Shown here in pieces: positions 25,772 through 34,684 of a stretch of 64,000 nucleotides of DNA (positions within the stretch are counted from its first letter, which is position 1; the number at the start of each line of letters is the position of its first letter). Position numbers and translations under genes: made by a program. The notes under the pieces were generated by a model. It saw nothing but the letters and a program-made list of their open reading frames with translations. It made no database searches and was not told the DNA's origin. The DNA lies in contig JAHDIH010000001.1 in the NCBI GenBank assembly GCA_020630875.1, positions 186,001 through 250,000 of the forward strand, in the 5' to 3' direction. Source of the stretch: Deltaproteobacteria bacterium. Its GTDB lineage: Bacteria; Myxococcota_A; Polyangia; Haliangiales; Haliangiaceae.

Positions 25772-27807
25772 AAGCGCGCTTGTAACGTAAAGTTAAATCC
25801 TAGCTGGTTGAATTCTCCGAATCGTCGTTCGAACAACCCACCAGGTCCTGTACGTTCTAGCCGCGTCTGATTGCCATCGAAGGCGTAGTAAATATCAGCG
25901 ATGGCAGAGAAGTATTTGGCAAAATCCAATCTTGCCGTCATTTTGGTCGCAAACTGAGGAACTGCAGACTCATTCGCCGGCAGGATGGTAATATCACCTT
26001 CGTTCCTAATAACTGCGGTTGAAGTACCGCTTCCGTTCACTGTATCTCCCGGAATGACACCGGTAGGCGTTTTTAGTGTAGCCGGCATATCGATACCAGC
26101 AACCAATCCTAGAGTGAAGAAATCGTTCCAGTTGTGATCGGCACCAACAGCGGCAAAGAAGTTGGGAGTTTGTTCGTATTGACTCGGGAAGTCAGAAAAC
26201 GTTGGTAATGACGGAGTCGTGTGTAAGATGTAGGCCAAATCTCTGTACTGAAGATCCAAGCGTAGTCTTGTGCGATTAATTTTTACCCGCGCATTGATAT
26301 CTCCGGCGGTAGCAATTTGGTTGGTGGTTCCTCCTGTGACCTGAGGATCTTTGAGGGTTTGCGCCAGTGCGGTAGCCTCAGCTGAAACCAGCCAAGAAAG
26401 ACCTCCTGGATATTCCGTTTGTCTGAACAAACGCTGAACGCGCAACGGGTCGTTTCGATAAAGAGTGAAGTCAATGGATGAGCCAATGGGCATACCATCA
26501 CGGACCACCAACTGAGCAGAAGCACCAGAGAGAATCACACGTTCGGTAATCACGTCTTGAAGTTCGTTGGCTCCTCTATCAAAAATCCCCCCATTCACTT
26601 CAAAGCGGACGTTGTCGTTGAAGTCGATACCAGCGCCTGCCAAAAAACCAAGTACAGATTCTTCTTCGGCGGTAGCTCGGTCGAGTACTACCGCGGACTT
26701 TCCGCCAACGTAGGCGTAGTAGTTTCCAGCATTGTATTGGATTTTCAAACCTGGAACGGCAGTTTGACTACGATTGTAAGTAGGTGAGCCACCCCAAGAA
26801 AGACGGTACGAGTAACCCAGTCGCATGCGGTCACTGGAGGTTGGAAAAGCTACCACCGAAAGTCTCCGAGAGTTGGCTTGTCGTTCTTTGTCGATCCAGT
26901 ATACGAACCGCAAGTAAGAACCCGCATCGGAGAGCTGAATGTTGTCTTGCGCAAGGTCGTTGACGCGAATGACAAGCGCTCCTTCGAAGTCGTATCGTCC
27001 TTCCTCGACGCGCTTGTACATTACCGCATGAGACAGCGTTTCGTATCCTGAGAAGCGAGTGTCGTAGTTGTCAAAGAATAGGACCCCTAGTTGGTTTGGA
27101 CGACCGAACCGCCAACCGGGTACGCTTGGAATCGTTTCGCCCGGTTTTACAAAAACGTTTTCGTTGGTAAGTGTAAAGTTAAGACGAACGTCCATGAAGT
27201 TGGATTGTCCCGACTCGATAAGTTTGGTTTCTATAGATTGAATCTCTTCGATTTCTGCAGAAGGTTTGTTTTCCACATTTGGCACTTCTTCATGGGGCTC
27301 TTCTGCAACAGGTCCGTTGTTTACTTTATCTTTTGGCTCTGAGGTGAGAAGTATTTTGTCCTCAATATCTCGGACACCAACATCAGACGCTTTGCCGATT
27401 GTCATACGTCGAACTTCAAAAGACAGTGTCGCTACTTTTTTCGAGTAGACTTTGACTATTGCTGTCGTTAGTTCAGCAGTAGCGTTGCCGTTTTGCTTGG
27501 CAATATACTCTTTGTCTACAACCCGAAGGATGTACTGCCCTTGTGGTAACGCCGCACTGAACTCTTTGTTTACAATGGGAATTGAACAAATTGGATGGTC
27601 GTTTTCTACCGGAAAACTGTTGACAAAAATATGAGTCGCATCAGTCTCTAGTTTTCCTTTTACAATCCCGGGAGGCGTCCCCAATGCTCTTTCAAATTTT
27701 TTGGCTGGTACTTCGCCTTCGCAAGGGAGAACTACGCCGCTAAGAGAATCCGCTATTGCGCTCAGAGGAAGTACGAAAATTACGATGATAATTGATAGTA
27801 GTTTCAT
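25768..27807 (-). CDS. Predicted outer-membrane beta-barrel protein
   Basis: 679 aa from the ATG at 27807, chosen because it directly gives a signal peptide (MKLLSIIIVIFVLPLSAIAD); upstream codons add only a charged tail. Residues ~20-200 form a periplasmic region containing an acidic, Glu/Pro-rich linker. From about residue 210 onward the sequence alternates hydrophobic and polar residues as in membrane beta-strands, and the protein ends in LQARF, with the terminal Phe recognised by the barrel-assembly machinery. No family recognised. AGGT of the ribosome site overlaps the stop of the upstream lipoprotein gene 8 bases away; together with the nucleotidase gene they form an operon. The stop codon overlaps that of the convergent TPR gene. 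Confidence 0.85.
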   Translation of the reverse strand: MKLLSIIIVIFVLPLSAIADSLSGVVLPCEGEVPAKKFERALGTPPGIVKGKLETDATHIFVNSFPVENDHPICSIPIVNKEFSAALPQGQYILRVVDKEYIAKQNGNATAELTTAIVKVYSKKVATLSFEVRRMTIGKASDVGVRDIEDKILLTSEPKDKVNNGPVAEEPHEEVPNVENKPSAEIEEIQSIETKLIESGQSNFMDVRLNFTLTNENVFVKPGETIPSVPGWRFGRPNQLGVLFFDNYDTRFSGYETLSHAVMYKRVEEGRYDFEGALVIRVNDLAQDNIQLSDAGSYLRFVYWIDKERQANSRRLSVVAFPTSSDRMRLGYSYRLSWGGSPTYNRSQTAVPGLKIQYNAGNYYAYVGGKSAVVLDRATAEEESVLGFLAGAGIDFNDNVRFEVNGGIFDRGANELQDVITERVILSGASAQLVVRDGMPIGSSIDFTLYRNDPLRVQRLFRQTEYPGGLSWLVSAEATALAQTLKDPQVTGGTTNQIATAGDINARVKINRTRLRLDLQYRDLAYILHTTPSLPTFSDFPSQYEQTPNFFAAVGADHNWNDFFTLGLVAGIDMPATLKTPTGVIPGDTVNGSGTSTAVIRNEGDITILPANESAVPQFATKMTARLDFAKYFSAIADIYYAFDGNQTRLERTGPGGLFERRFGEFNQLGFNFTLQARF

Positions 27808-27815
27808 GGTGGTAC

Positions 27816-28961
27816 CTAGTTGAGTTGAACGTCTTCGGCGAAGCGTGGGTGAATAATCCAAACATTGAACGAACCAATGTTCACTGGACGAAGGGTGCCA
27901 ACGACTCGCGGGAGCGTTTGGCCTACAAATGTGGTGGGGTCAATGCTTGGTACTTGGCCGGCAGAAATAACGCTGACGGAGTCATTTCCGCAGCCGCTGC
28001 CAAGATTCAGGCGCCATTGGCCAAAGATTGTGAACGCATCATCCAGCGGACATACTTCCGCATTTTCGATCGCGACCAGCCCGCCTTCGGCACGTTCGAA
28101 AAGTATCTCATTGGTAAACCAAGATTGCTCGACCAATGCGGGGGCAGGGATTGCGGATTCATCGATAGGAAGATTCCTAACTTTGCTTTCTGGGAAGTTC
28201 ATTTCTGTCAGTCCGTTGAAGTCTGAAATGCCACCTGAGATTTCACTCATGAGTTGGCCAATCCTAATCGGGCTTCCGTTTTCATCATCTGCGCGGCTGA
28301 ACGAGAATATGAACAGATGGTCGTAGTCGTCGCTTGTGCACGGTAGCGTCGTACAATCGACGTCTGAGACCGTATAGCCTTGCGCATAAACTCCGGTCAC
28401 CACCAATTTCCCATTATCGCCGTGCCGAGAATTGGAGATGATGACTTGCTTGGATTGAAGAGGCGCGTTTTCCAATGCGTCCAACGCCGTTTCATCTAAA
28501 GGCTGAGAGATGTCTCTTAAAAACGGGTCTCGATACCAAAGCTTTTCGGAGGTTCCCACGGCAAAGGTTGCGTTGTCGCCATCCTCTGAGTCTTCTGCCC
28601 AAATGTAAGTGGCGCCAAAGACCGCTGGCAGTTGAATTGTTTGTTGCGCGCTTACGCCATTTTGCATTGGTAGTACAACGAAAGGTGCCCCCTTAGTATC
28701 CGGCGTGAGGCTTCCAAGGAAATGGACGTGAATGTTCACGTCGTTGTTGAAGTCAACGGCAACATTTCCATCGGCATCGATCGCAGATACGTCGAACGTT
28801 ACCATGGTATCTGCATCCGGTAACCTCGCGTCATGGGAGCCAGTACTTACTGGCGATGATAGATTAATCCGTAGCGACGTCACTTCGTCAATCGCTGGCT
28901 GGGTCTCGGTGCATGACGCTGCGAGAATCAGTAGTAAGAAGAGTTTATTCAAATACGGCAC
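27816..28961 (-). CDS. Lipoprotein with possible OB-fold domain
   Basis: 381 aa. The GTG start at 28961 is preferred because GGGAG lies five bases upstream and it yields a clean lipoprotein signal (LLLILAASC); ATG codons at 28976 and 28973 are further upstream. Residues ~25-150 look like an immunoglobulin-like beta domain; ~160-280 contain LVVTGVYAQGYTVSDVDC and later SGGISDFNGLTEMNF, a strand-plus-NGLTE phrase that resembles the OB-fold regions accompanying secreted nucleases such as ExeM. That similarity is by eye only. The gene overlaps the end of the nucleotidase gene by 17 bases and is followed at 8 bases by the beta-barrel gene. Confidence 0.75.
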   Translation of the reverse strand: MPYLNKLFLLLILAASCTETQPAIDEVTSLRINLSSPVSTGSHDARLPDADTMVTFDVSAIDADGNVAVDFNNDVNIHVHFLGSLTPDTKGAPFVVLPMQNGVSAQQTIQLPAVFGATYIWAEDSEDGDNATFAVGTSEKLWYRDPFLRDISQPLDETALDALENAPLQSKQVIISNSRHGDNGKLVVTGVYAQGYTVSDVDCTTLPCTSDDYDHLFIFSFSRADDENGSPIRIGQLMSEISGGISDFNGLTEMNFPESKVRNLPIDESAIPAPALVEQSWFTNEILFERAEGGLVAIENAEVCPLDDAFTIFGQWRLNLGSGCGNDSVSVISAGQVPSIDPTTFVGQTLPRVVGTLRPVNIGSFNVWIIHPRFAEDVQLN

Positions 28962-30759
28962 GAATTCTCCCATCATGAGTTTCGATTGATTGGTCTAGGC
29001 ATGAGACGTCTCCGTAATTTTCGAATACCGATTGTCCCTCCGAGTCGGATGCGTCAATCACACTTCTTTCGCAAGGCGTTTGCGTACGTAAGTAGTCTAT
29101 CAAGGCATCGCGAAGGGAAATGTTCGTATTTTGCTTTGACGTATTGCGTTTTAAAACCTCGAACCCTGAGCCACCATTCGCGATGTAGTCGTTAACCGCA
29201 ACACGGTACAGTCCGTCGGGATCAAGGGGAGCGCACTTGCTGGGGTCTATCGGACCTGAGGAGTCGCCGCCGCGGCAGTCTTCGCCCAGTGAAATGTTTT
29301 TGGCGCATGCTGGTTCTCCGTTGGGACAATCACCACCACAGACCATGTCGAACCAGATCCCCGAAACTTGAGCTTGGGTTCTGCAGCCGCGCTCCGCAGA
29401 CTTGCGCGAAACGAAGTCTAACGTTTCTTGAACCTCGGAGCCGGACAGATAAATGATGGTGATGCTGTTTTCGAAAGGAAACACGTTAAACATCTGCTCG
29501 ATGTTTAGCGGACCGCGCTCAAAGTCGGCGCGAATGCCAAGAGAGTTGGTGATTGTAAATTCTGCTTCGATGCCAGAGCGAACTTGCATGGCGCGAGCTA
29601 CCATGTTGCCAAGCTGCGAGTCGCCTCCACTATTGTCGTTTCTCGTAATCTTCTCGCCTTCTTCTAGGTCGACATAAGCAAACACCCCTTGCAAATCGAT
29701 TTCACGATTGATTGCGATAGAGTAGGGCCAAAGTAGGTTGGTGACTTCCGGATCTGGTTGAATCGTCGAATCGACAGGAAAAACGTTAAAGTCGAAGGCG
29801 GTTACGCGGCTTCGTTTGTCTGGATCAGAGTTGTCTTCGCCAACTCGTACGACGACATCAAGTCTTCCTACAAACTTTGCGAAAGCACCAGAGTGAGCAA
29901 GGACGGTCGAGTTCCCTTTGTCGTCGTTGGGAATGACTTTGGGCGGGTTAAGGACAATGTGCAAATGACCACCAAGAATTACGTCTACTCCTTCGAGAGG
30001 CAGTGCCTCGTTTACATCTTCTACTTCAGCAGAGGATAGGCCCTCGTCTTCATCCAATCCGAGATGCGATACCAAAACGACAACGTCAACAACGGGGCGA
30101 AGCAGCCGAACGTACTCTTGGACTACTTCTGCATCGTCGCGCGGGCGGATTCCTAGGGAGTTTCCTCCTTCAAATATACCAGTCATCGAAGACCAGTTGG
30201 CCATTCCGATCACGGCGACTTTTAGTCCCTTTAGGTCGTAGATTGCGTAAGGTTTCGCAACATCAGCCATGGTTCGCTCTCCCGCCGGGTTGGAGGTTGG
30301 GGAGAATTCGTAGTTCGCGGCGAGCAAAGGAAATTGAGACCAGTTATCGATCTGTCGCATTAAGTTGGGAGCGCCAAGGTCGAACTCATGGTTGCCAATC
30401 ACTGCGCCATCCATTCCCATTAGACTGAGAGCGCGCATTTCCGCTTCGCCCTTGAACATGTTGAAGATCGGAGCTCCTTGAAAGCAATCACCAGAGTCTA
30501 GCCAAAGCGATCGGTTTGCTGTGGCGCGTTGCTCCTTGACGATCGTGGCCATTTGAGCCATCCCACCGAAGGGCGCGTTTTGTGGAAGCAAGCCGAAGTC
30601 TTCGTCCGCCCGACTTGGCTCCAGGTTGTACGGAAACAACCGAGAGTGAATGTCGGAAGTATGTAAAAACGTTAGTCTTACGTCTTGGCCTACCAGATTG
30701 GGAGTCTCGCGGGTCGTAGTACACGAAACAAAGGTGAGCGCAATCAGGATACGTAGCAT
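28945..30759 (-). CDS. UshA-type 5'-nucleotidase/2',3'-cyclic phosphodiesterase lipoprotein
   Basis: A secreted metallophosphoesterase that hydrolyses nucleotides or related phosphoesters outside the cytoplasm. The N-terminal catalytic domain has all five metal motifs: LHTSDIHSR, DSGDCFQG, IGNHEFDLG, LVSHLGLDEDEG and ILGGHLHIVL. The C-terminal 5'-nucleotidase domain is present (NSLGIRADF, NVFPFENSITIIYLSG, VNDYIANGGSGF). The start at 30759 gives a lipoprotein signal (MLRILIALTFVSC); longer frames add a charged extension. 604 aa. Two extra Cys-rich inserts near residues 450-500 (FDMVCGGDCPNGEPACAKN) are unusual for UshA and may form disulfides. First gene of the three-gene operon with the lipoprotein and beta-barrel genes. 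Confidence 0.93.
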   Translation of the reverse strand: MLRILIALTFVSCTTTRETPNLVGQDVRLTFLHTSDIHSRLFPYNLEPSRADEDFGLLPQNAPFGGMAQMATIVKEQRATANRSLWLDSGDCFQGAPIFNMFKGEAEMRALSLMGMDGAVIGNHEFDLGAPNLMRQIDNWSQFPLLAANYEFSPTSNPAGERTMADVAKPYAIYDLKGLKVAVIGMANWSSMTGIFEGGNSLGIRPRDDAEVVQEYVRLLRPVVDVVVLVSHLGLDEDEGLSSAEVEDVNEALPLEGVDVILGGHLHIVLNPPKVIPNDDKGNSTVLAHSGAFAKFVGRLDVVVRVGEDNSDPDKRSRVTAFDFNVFPVDSTIQPDPEVTNLLWPYSIAINREIDLQGVFAYVDLEEGEKITRNDNSGGDSQLGNMVARAMQVRSGIEAEFTITNSLGIRADFERGPLNIEQMFNVFPFENSITIIYLSGSEVQETLDFVSRKSAERGCRTQAQVSGIWFDMVCGGDCPNGEPACAKNISLGEDCRGGDSSGPIDPSKCAPLDPDGLYRVAVNDYIANGGSGFEVLKRNTSKQNTNISLRDALIDYLRTQTPCERSVIDASDSEGQSVFENYGDVSCLDQSIETHDGRIRAVFE

Positions 30760-30852
30760 CGCGATGGGATATATGCTGGCTGAGCGTGACTTGCAAGCAA
30801 ACAATCGTGACGGGTCGCGACATTAAGTGCCAGCAAATGTTACCGTTATGGG

Positions 30853-32277
30853 GTGAGTGAGATACCGGAACGTCGAGCTAAGATTGTGTGCACCCTTGGA
30901 CCAGCGAGTAATACCGCTGAGAAGGTAGGTGATTTGATAGACGCCGGAATGAACGTCGCTAGACTGAATTTCTCTCATGGAGATCATGCCGGTCATCGAA
31001 AAATGGTGTCGTTGATTCGTGAAGAAGCACGGAAAAGAAACAAAGCCGTCGCGATTCTCGCCGATCTTCAGGGCCCCAAGATTCGGGTAGGCAGATTCGA
31101 ACATGGTGAGGTGGAGCTGACGGCAGGGCAGACCTTTCGAATTACGGTGGATCAAGATGTCGTCGGAAACGGAGAGGTGGTGTCCACTTCTTACGTTAAT
31201 TTAATCAGCGACGTGAAGGTGGGCGACCGAATGCTTCTTGACGATGGTTACCTCGCCCTTACCGTTACCAACGTATCCGACAAAGAAGTCGAGACGATTG
31301 TTGTCGCTGGCGGAACCTTGAAAAACAACAAGGGGATCAACCTTCCTGGCGTTGACGTTTCTGCACCAGCACTCACAGAGAAAGACAAAAAGGACTTAGT
31401 CTTTGCGATGACGCTTGGAGTGGAGTACTTTGCTCTGTCGTTCGTTCGTTCTGCTGAAGACGTAAGAATTGCGCAGAAAATGGCAACAACTCCTGACTAC
31501 CGCATTCCAGTAATCGCCAAAATTGAAAAGCCAGAGGCGCTAGAGCATCTCGAGTCCATCATTAAGGTGGCTGATGGCGTGATGGTAGCCCGTGGAGACC
31601 TTGGGGTGGAGCTAGGACCAGAGAAAGTTCCCATCGCGCAGAAAGAAATCACCAGGCTTGCCAATGAGAATGGAAAAATTTGCATTACGGCAACGCAGAT
31701 GCTGGAGTCAATGATTCATCATCCAAGGCCAACGCGTGCCGAAGCTTCTGATGTAGCCAATGCGGTGTTCGACGGTACCGATGCTTTAATGCTTTCTGGC
31801 GAGACCGCCGCAGGGAAGTACCCTGTGGAGTGCGTCCGTACGATGTCAAAGATAATCAAAGAAGCAGAAACCAGTACCACTTTTAAGGCTGTACCTTGGA
31901 CGGTGGACATGCAGGTTTCGGCCAATGCGGTTGCTACCGGTGCGGTTACCGCCGCAGACTCTATGGGAATTGGACTTATTGCCGTGGTGACTGATAGTGG
32001 CGGTGCGGCAAGACTGACCAGCCAATACAGGCCGAAGGCTCGTCTCATTGCCCTTACGCCGAGTGAGATTACGTACCGCAGACTAGCGATGTACTGGGGA
32101 GTGGAACCTGAGCTAATCGATCCTTGCTCTACTACCGAGGAACTTCTTGAACTTGTAGAAGAGACGGTAATATCTCGTGAGTACGCAGAGTCAGGAGAAG
32201 ATGCGGTAATTACCATGGCACTTCCCGTAGGGGCGGGGCTCACGACCAATACTATTAAGATTCACAAGATAGGGTAG
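30853..32277 (+). CDS. pyk: Pyruvate kinase
   Basis: Converts phosphoenolpyruvate and ADP to pyruvate and ATP, the last step of glycolysis. 474 aa. Recognisable motifs are [24 protein letters not shown] (nucleotide and PEP side), the active-site signature [12 protein letters not shown] with the catalytic lysine, [12 protein letters not shown] (metal site) and [20 protein letters not shown]. The C-terminal effector domain is complete (GAAGKYP-like region through [18 protein letters not shown]). Start is GTG with a weak GGGG before it. Monocistronic by position, convergent with the lipase gene. Confidence 0.97.
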   Translation: MSEIPERRAKIVCTLGPASNTAEKVGDLIDAGMNVARLNFSHGDHAGHRKMVSLIREEARKRNKAVAILADLQGPKIRVGRFEHGEVELTAGQTFRITVDQDVVGNGEVVSTSYVNLISDVKVGDRMLLDDGYLALTVTNVSDKEVETIVVAGGTLKNNKGINLPGVDVSAPALTEKDKKDLVFAMTLGVEYFALSFVRSAEDVRIAQKMATTPDYRIPVIAKIEKPEALEHLESIIKVADGVMVARGDLGVELGPEKVPIAQKEITRLANENGKICITATQMLESMIHHPRPTRAEASDVANAVFDGTDALMLSGETAAGKYPVECVRTMSKIIKEAETSTTFKAVPWTVDMQVSANAVATGAVTAADSMGIGLIAVVTDSGGAARLTSQYRPKARLIALTPSEITYRRLAMYWGVEPELIDPCSTTEELLELVEETVISREYAESGEDAVITMALPVGAGLTTNTIKIHKIG

Positions 32278-32354
32278 CGCGATTTTATCACTGCGCCGAA
32301 ACGCAAGAATGCCACCGTAAGGTCGGTGACATCGATTGCGCGATTATGGATTTA

Positions 32355-33437
32355 CTAGTTGAAGTAACGGTCTGCGATGTAGACCATTCGTTGAAGATAG
32401 CCCATGTCGTGATAGGCGCTGCCATAATAGTTGAATTGTTTACCTTGTCTTCTACGTCTGATTCGTAGCTCGACGTTGTCGAGTCTCTTTCCGTTGTGTA
32501 GTACGTAGTGACCAACTCGAATTTCGAATCGACTTACGTCGGATGATGCAGCCCATTGACCGAGGAGGCCGCCAATCGGGTCGCTTTGATCGTATACTTG
32601 GTGAGTAAATGTTGCGTTTCTTTCCACGTGAGTCCGAAAATCTCTTTCGCTTCTCATCGTTTGTGGTGCAGCAAAGAGGCCTACTAGGTCAATGAAGTTC
32701 GTCCCAGGATGGTCGGCGACATAAAGCATTGCTAGTGCTCCACCTAGGGAATGACCTGTGACATTGATGACTGAGGTAGGATACTTTTCTTGTAACCTTG
32801 AGACTGCTAAGTCTGTTCTGCTCTTGATACTCCTGTATTGAGTGCCGAATCCTCTGGGAACATATGCTCCACCAAAGAGGCCGGCTTTTCGGACCCGTGT
32901 GATATCCGCATCTGCGGCAAAGTCTCTCCATTCTCCGTCTGTGCCACGATAGGCAATTATAACAGAGTCGATGCGCCCATCGTATGTGACGTACGCTTGT
33001 GCGCCAGTGCTTGTACTCTCAATGAAGTAGAAATCTGGAGTACGACTATATGCTCTTCTCAAATTCTGTTTTGCAAATGCTGGAGAGTTGTAGGCGTTTT
33101 TGGCATGAGAGGCTAGATACGACTTTTGATTAAGGTCATTCCCTTTATAATGAAAGTTTCTTTTAGGTGTTGGAAAGTAGACATACTCTTCTTTGTCTCT
33201 CTTGATTGTTGTAAGATCGCCTTCCTGTTCTGCAAAAGGGTCGAGTGCTTCCTGCTCTATTCCGTCAAGGTCTCTCTCGTCCTCTGGTAATATTTCGCCA
33301 GCAAGCAGTTCTTCAAACTCTACAATTCCTTGCCCTTCTACCCACTCCTCTTGAACCTCTTCAGGACTCTCTATACTTTCATCGCAAGCGACGAGAAAGG
33401 AGGAACAAAGGGCCAAGGTCAACAAGTAAATCCGCAT
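32355..33437 (-). CDS. Class 3 lipase-like lipoprotein
   Basis: 360 aa with a lipoprotein signal (CSSFLVAC, Cys18). Residues 19-80 are a strongly acidic linker rich in Glu and Asp. The remainder is an alpha/beta-hydrolase of the fungal lipase (class 3) type: the nucleophile elbow is VTGHSLGGALAMLYV, the strand before it VIIAYRGTDGEWRD supplies the oxyanion region, the acid is probably in YDQSDPIGG, and the His in YHDMGYL. The substrate (triacylglycerol, phospholipid or other ester) is not predictable. ATG start. No obvious operon partner. Confidence 0.9.
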   Translation of the reverse strand: MRIYLLTLALCSSFLVACDESIESPEEVQEEWVEGQGIVEFEELLAGEILPEDERDLDGIEQEALDPFAEQEGDLTTIKRDKEEYVYFPTPKRNFHYKGNDLNQKSYLASHAKNAYNSPAFAKQNLRRAYSRTPDFYFIESTSTGAQAYVTYDGRIDSVIIAYRGTDGEWRDFAADADITRVRKAGLFGGAYVPRGFGTQYRSIKSRTDLAVSRLQEKYPTSVINVTGHSLGGALAMLYVADHPGTNFIDLVGLFAAPQTMRSERDFRTHVERNATFTHQVYDQSDPIGGLLGQWAASSDVSRFEIRVGHYVLHNGKRLDNVELRIRRRRQGKQFNYYGSAYHDMGYLQRMVYIADRYFN

Positions 33438-33606
33438 ACGTCAACGTAGTGCAACTTATATGCCACGACAGATAGGGCCAACAGGGGGCTGGTAGGCGTA
33501 TTCGCCACTGCTCTGGTGGAGTCTTACCTCCCGATCTGTGGAGTTTTCCCCCGATGAAACCTGAGTTGCAAAGAATACAAGTCGCCGAATCGCGAAAAAA
33601 GAGTGC

Positions 33607-33837
33607 TTGTCGAACGAATTGTGCCAACCTCGCCGTATTCTCCGAAAACATAGCATCGCAGTTGTAGTTTTGCTGGTCTTCGCTGGATGCGGATGCAAGT
33701 CATCGGACGAAGCTTTGGGAAGTGTGGCAGTTCAATCTGGTCCATCAGCTAGTGAGCTTCGGCAAATTGCCCTAGTTCACGACCCCAGCGTATTGGCTGC
33801 TTTGTCTGAAAGTGCGGGGTTGGCATCGGTACTCTGA
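33607..33837 (+). CDS. Possible small lipoprotein, 76 aa
   Basis: A TTG-initiated frame with AGAG a few bases upstream. Residues 17-28 are hydrophobic and run into FAGCGCKSS, a plausible lipobox; the mature part is only about 48 residues with no recognisable motif. It is the only coding candidate in the 518-base interval between the lipase and uracil-DNA glycosylase genes; the remaining bases (33438-33606 and 33838-33955) show no RNA structure or promoter I can defend. Confidence 0.45.
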   Translation: MSNELCQPRRILRKHSIAVVVLLVFAGCGCKSSDEALGSVAVQSGPSASELRQIALVHDPSVLAALSESAGLASVL

Positions 33838-33955
33838 TTCCGTACGAGGACTAAACCTGAATTAGAACAAGCGAAAGGAGATGGCGTTTGCACACCACCT
33901 TATTTCTATTTCAGATGCGGGTTGATGGTCACCCCAACCTATGAAAGAAAGAGTA

Positions 33956-34642
33956 ATGGCCCGCAATAGTTCACTAAAAGAGTTACTTCCTGCTTCTTGG
34001 GAGAGTGTCGTGGGAGAAGAATTCTCGAAACCCTATATGAACGAACTAGAAGAATTCTTGCGGCAAGAGTTTGCGCAAAAATTGGTGTTTCCTCCTAGAG
34101 AGTCCATTTTTGAGGCATTCGCGAGAACCTCTTATGACGATGTGCGGGTACTTTTACTTGGGCAAGATCCTTATCATGGAGAAGGGCAGGCTCATGGTCT
34201 TAGCTTTTCGGTTCCACCGGGGATGAAAATCCCTCCTTCGCTTAGAAATATGTTCAAAGAGCTTCACACCGATCTTGGGGTTGACATTCCTGTGCATGGA
34301 AACCTCACGGCGTGGGCTCAGCAGGGGGTGCTGCTTCTCAATTCCGTCCTCACCGTTCGTGCGCATCAGGCCGCGAGCCACAAAAAGAAGGGATGGGAGA
34401 AGTTTACGGATGCTGTTATTACCGCGATGAACAAACGTGAAAAGCCTTTAGTCTTTCTGCTGTGGGGGGGCTTCGCGAAAAAAAAGAAAAAGCTTATTAC
34501 CCATAGTCGTCATGTAATTATCGAAGGAACTCATCCGTCACCACTCTCAGCTTATGGTGGATTCTGGGGGAGCAAACCTTATTCCGCTGTAAATGACGCC
34601 CTGAAGAGTATTGGTTCAAAAGGGATCAACTGGGAACTTTAG
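33956..34642 (+). CDS. ung: Uracil-DNA glycosylase (family 1)
   Basis: Removes uracil from DNA in base-excision repair. The water-activating loop is LLLGQDPYHGEGQAHGLSFS, with the catalytic Asp, and the uracil-specificity/His loop is EGTHPSPLSAYGGFWGSKPY. The Leu-intercalation and Gly-Ser loops are in place (VPPGMKIPPSLRNMFKEL). 228 aa from the ATG at 33956, which has AAAGAG upstream; an ATG at 33941 has no ribosome site. Convergent with the mscS gene. Confidence 0.97.
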   Translation: MARNSSLKELLPASWESVVGEEFSKPYMNELEEFLRQEFAQKLVFPPRESIFEAFARTSYDDVRVLLLGQDPYHGEGQAHGLSFSVPPGMKIPPSLRNMFKELHTDLGVDIPVHGNLTAWAQQGVLLLNSVLTVRAHQAASHKKKGWEKFTDAVITAMNKREKPLVFLLWGGFAKKKKKLITHSRHVIIEGTHPSPLSAYGGFWGSKPYSAVNDALKSIGSKGINWEL

Positions 34643-34684
34643 AGGAATTACACTACACATTTCGCACTGAGCGTACGGTCTGCT

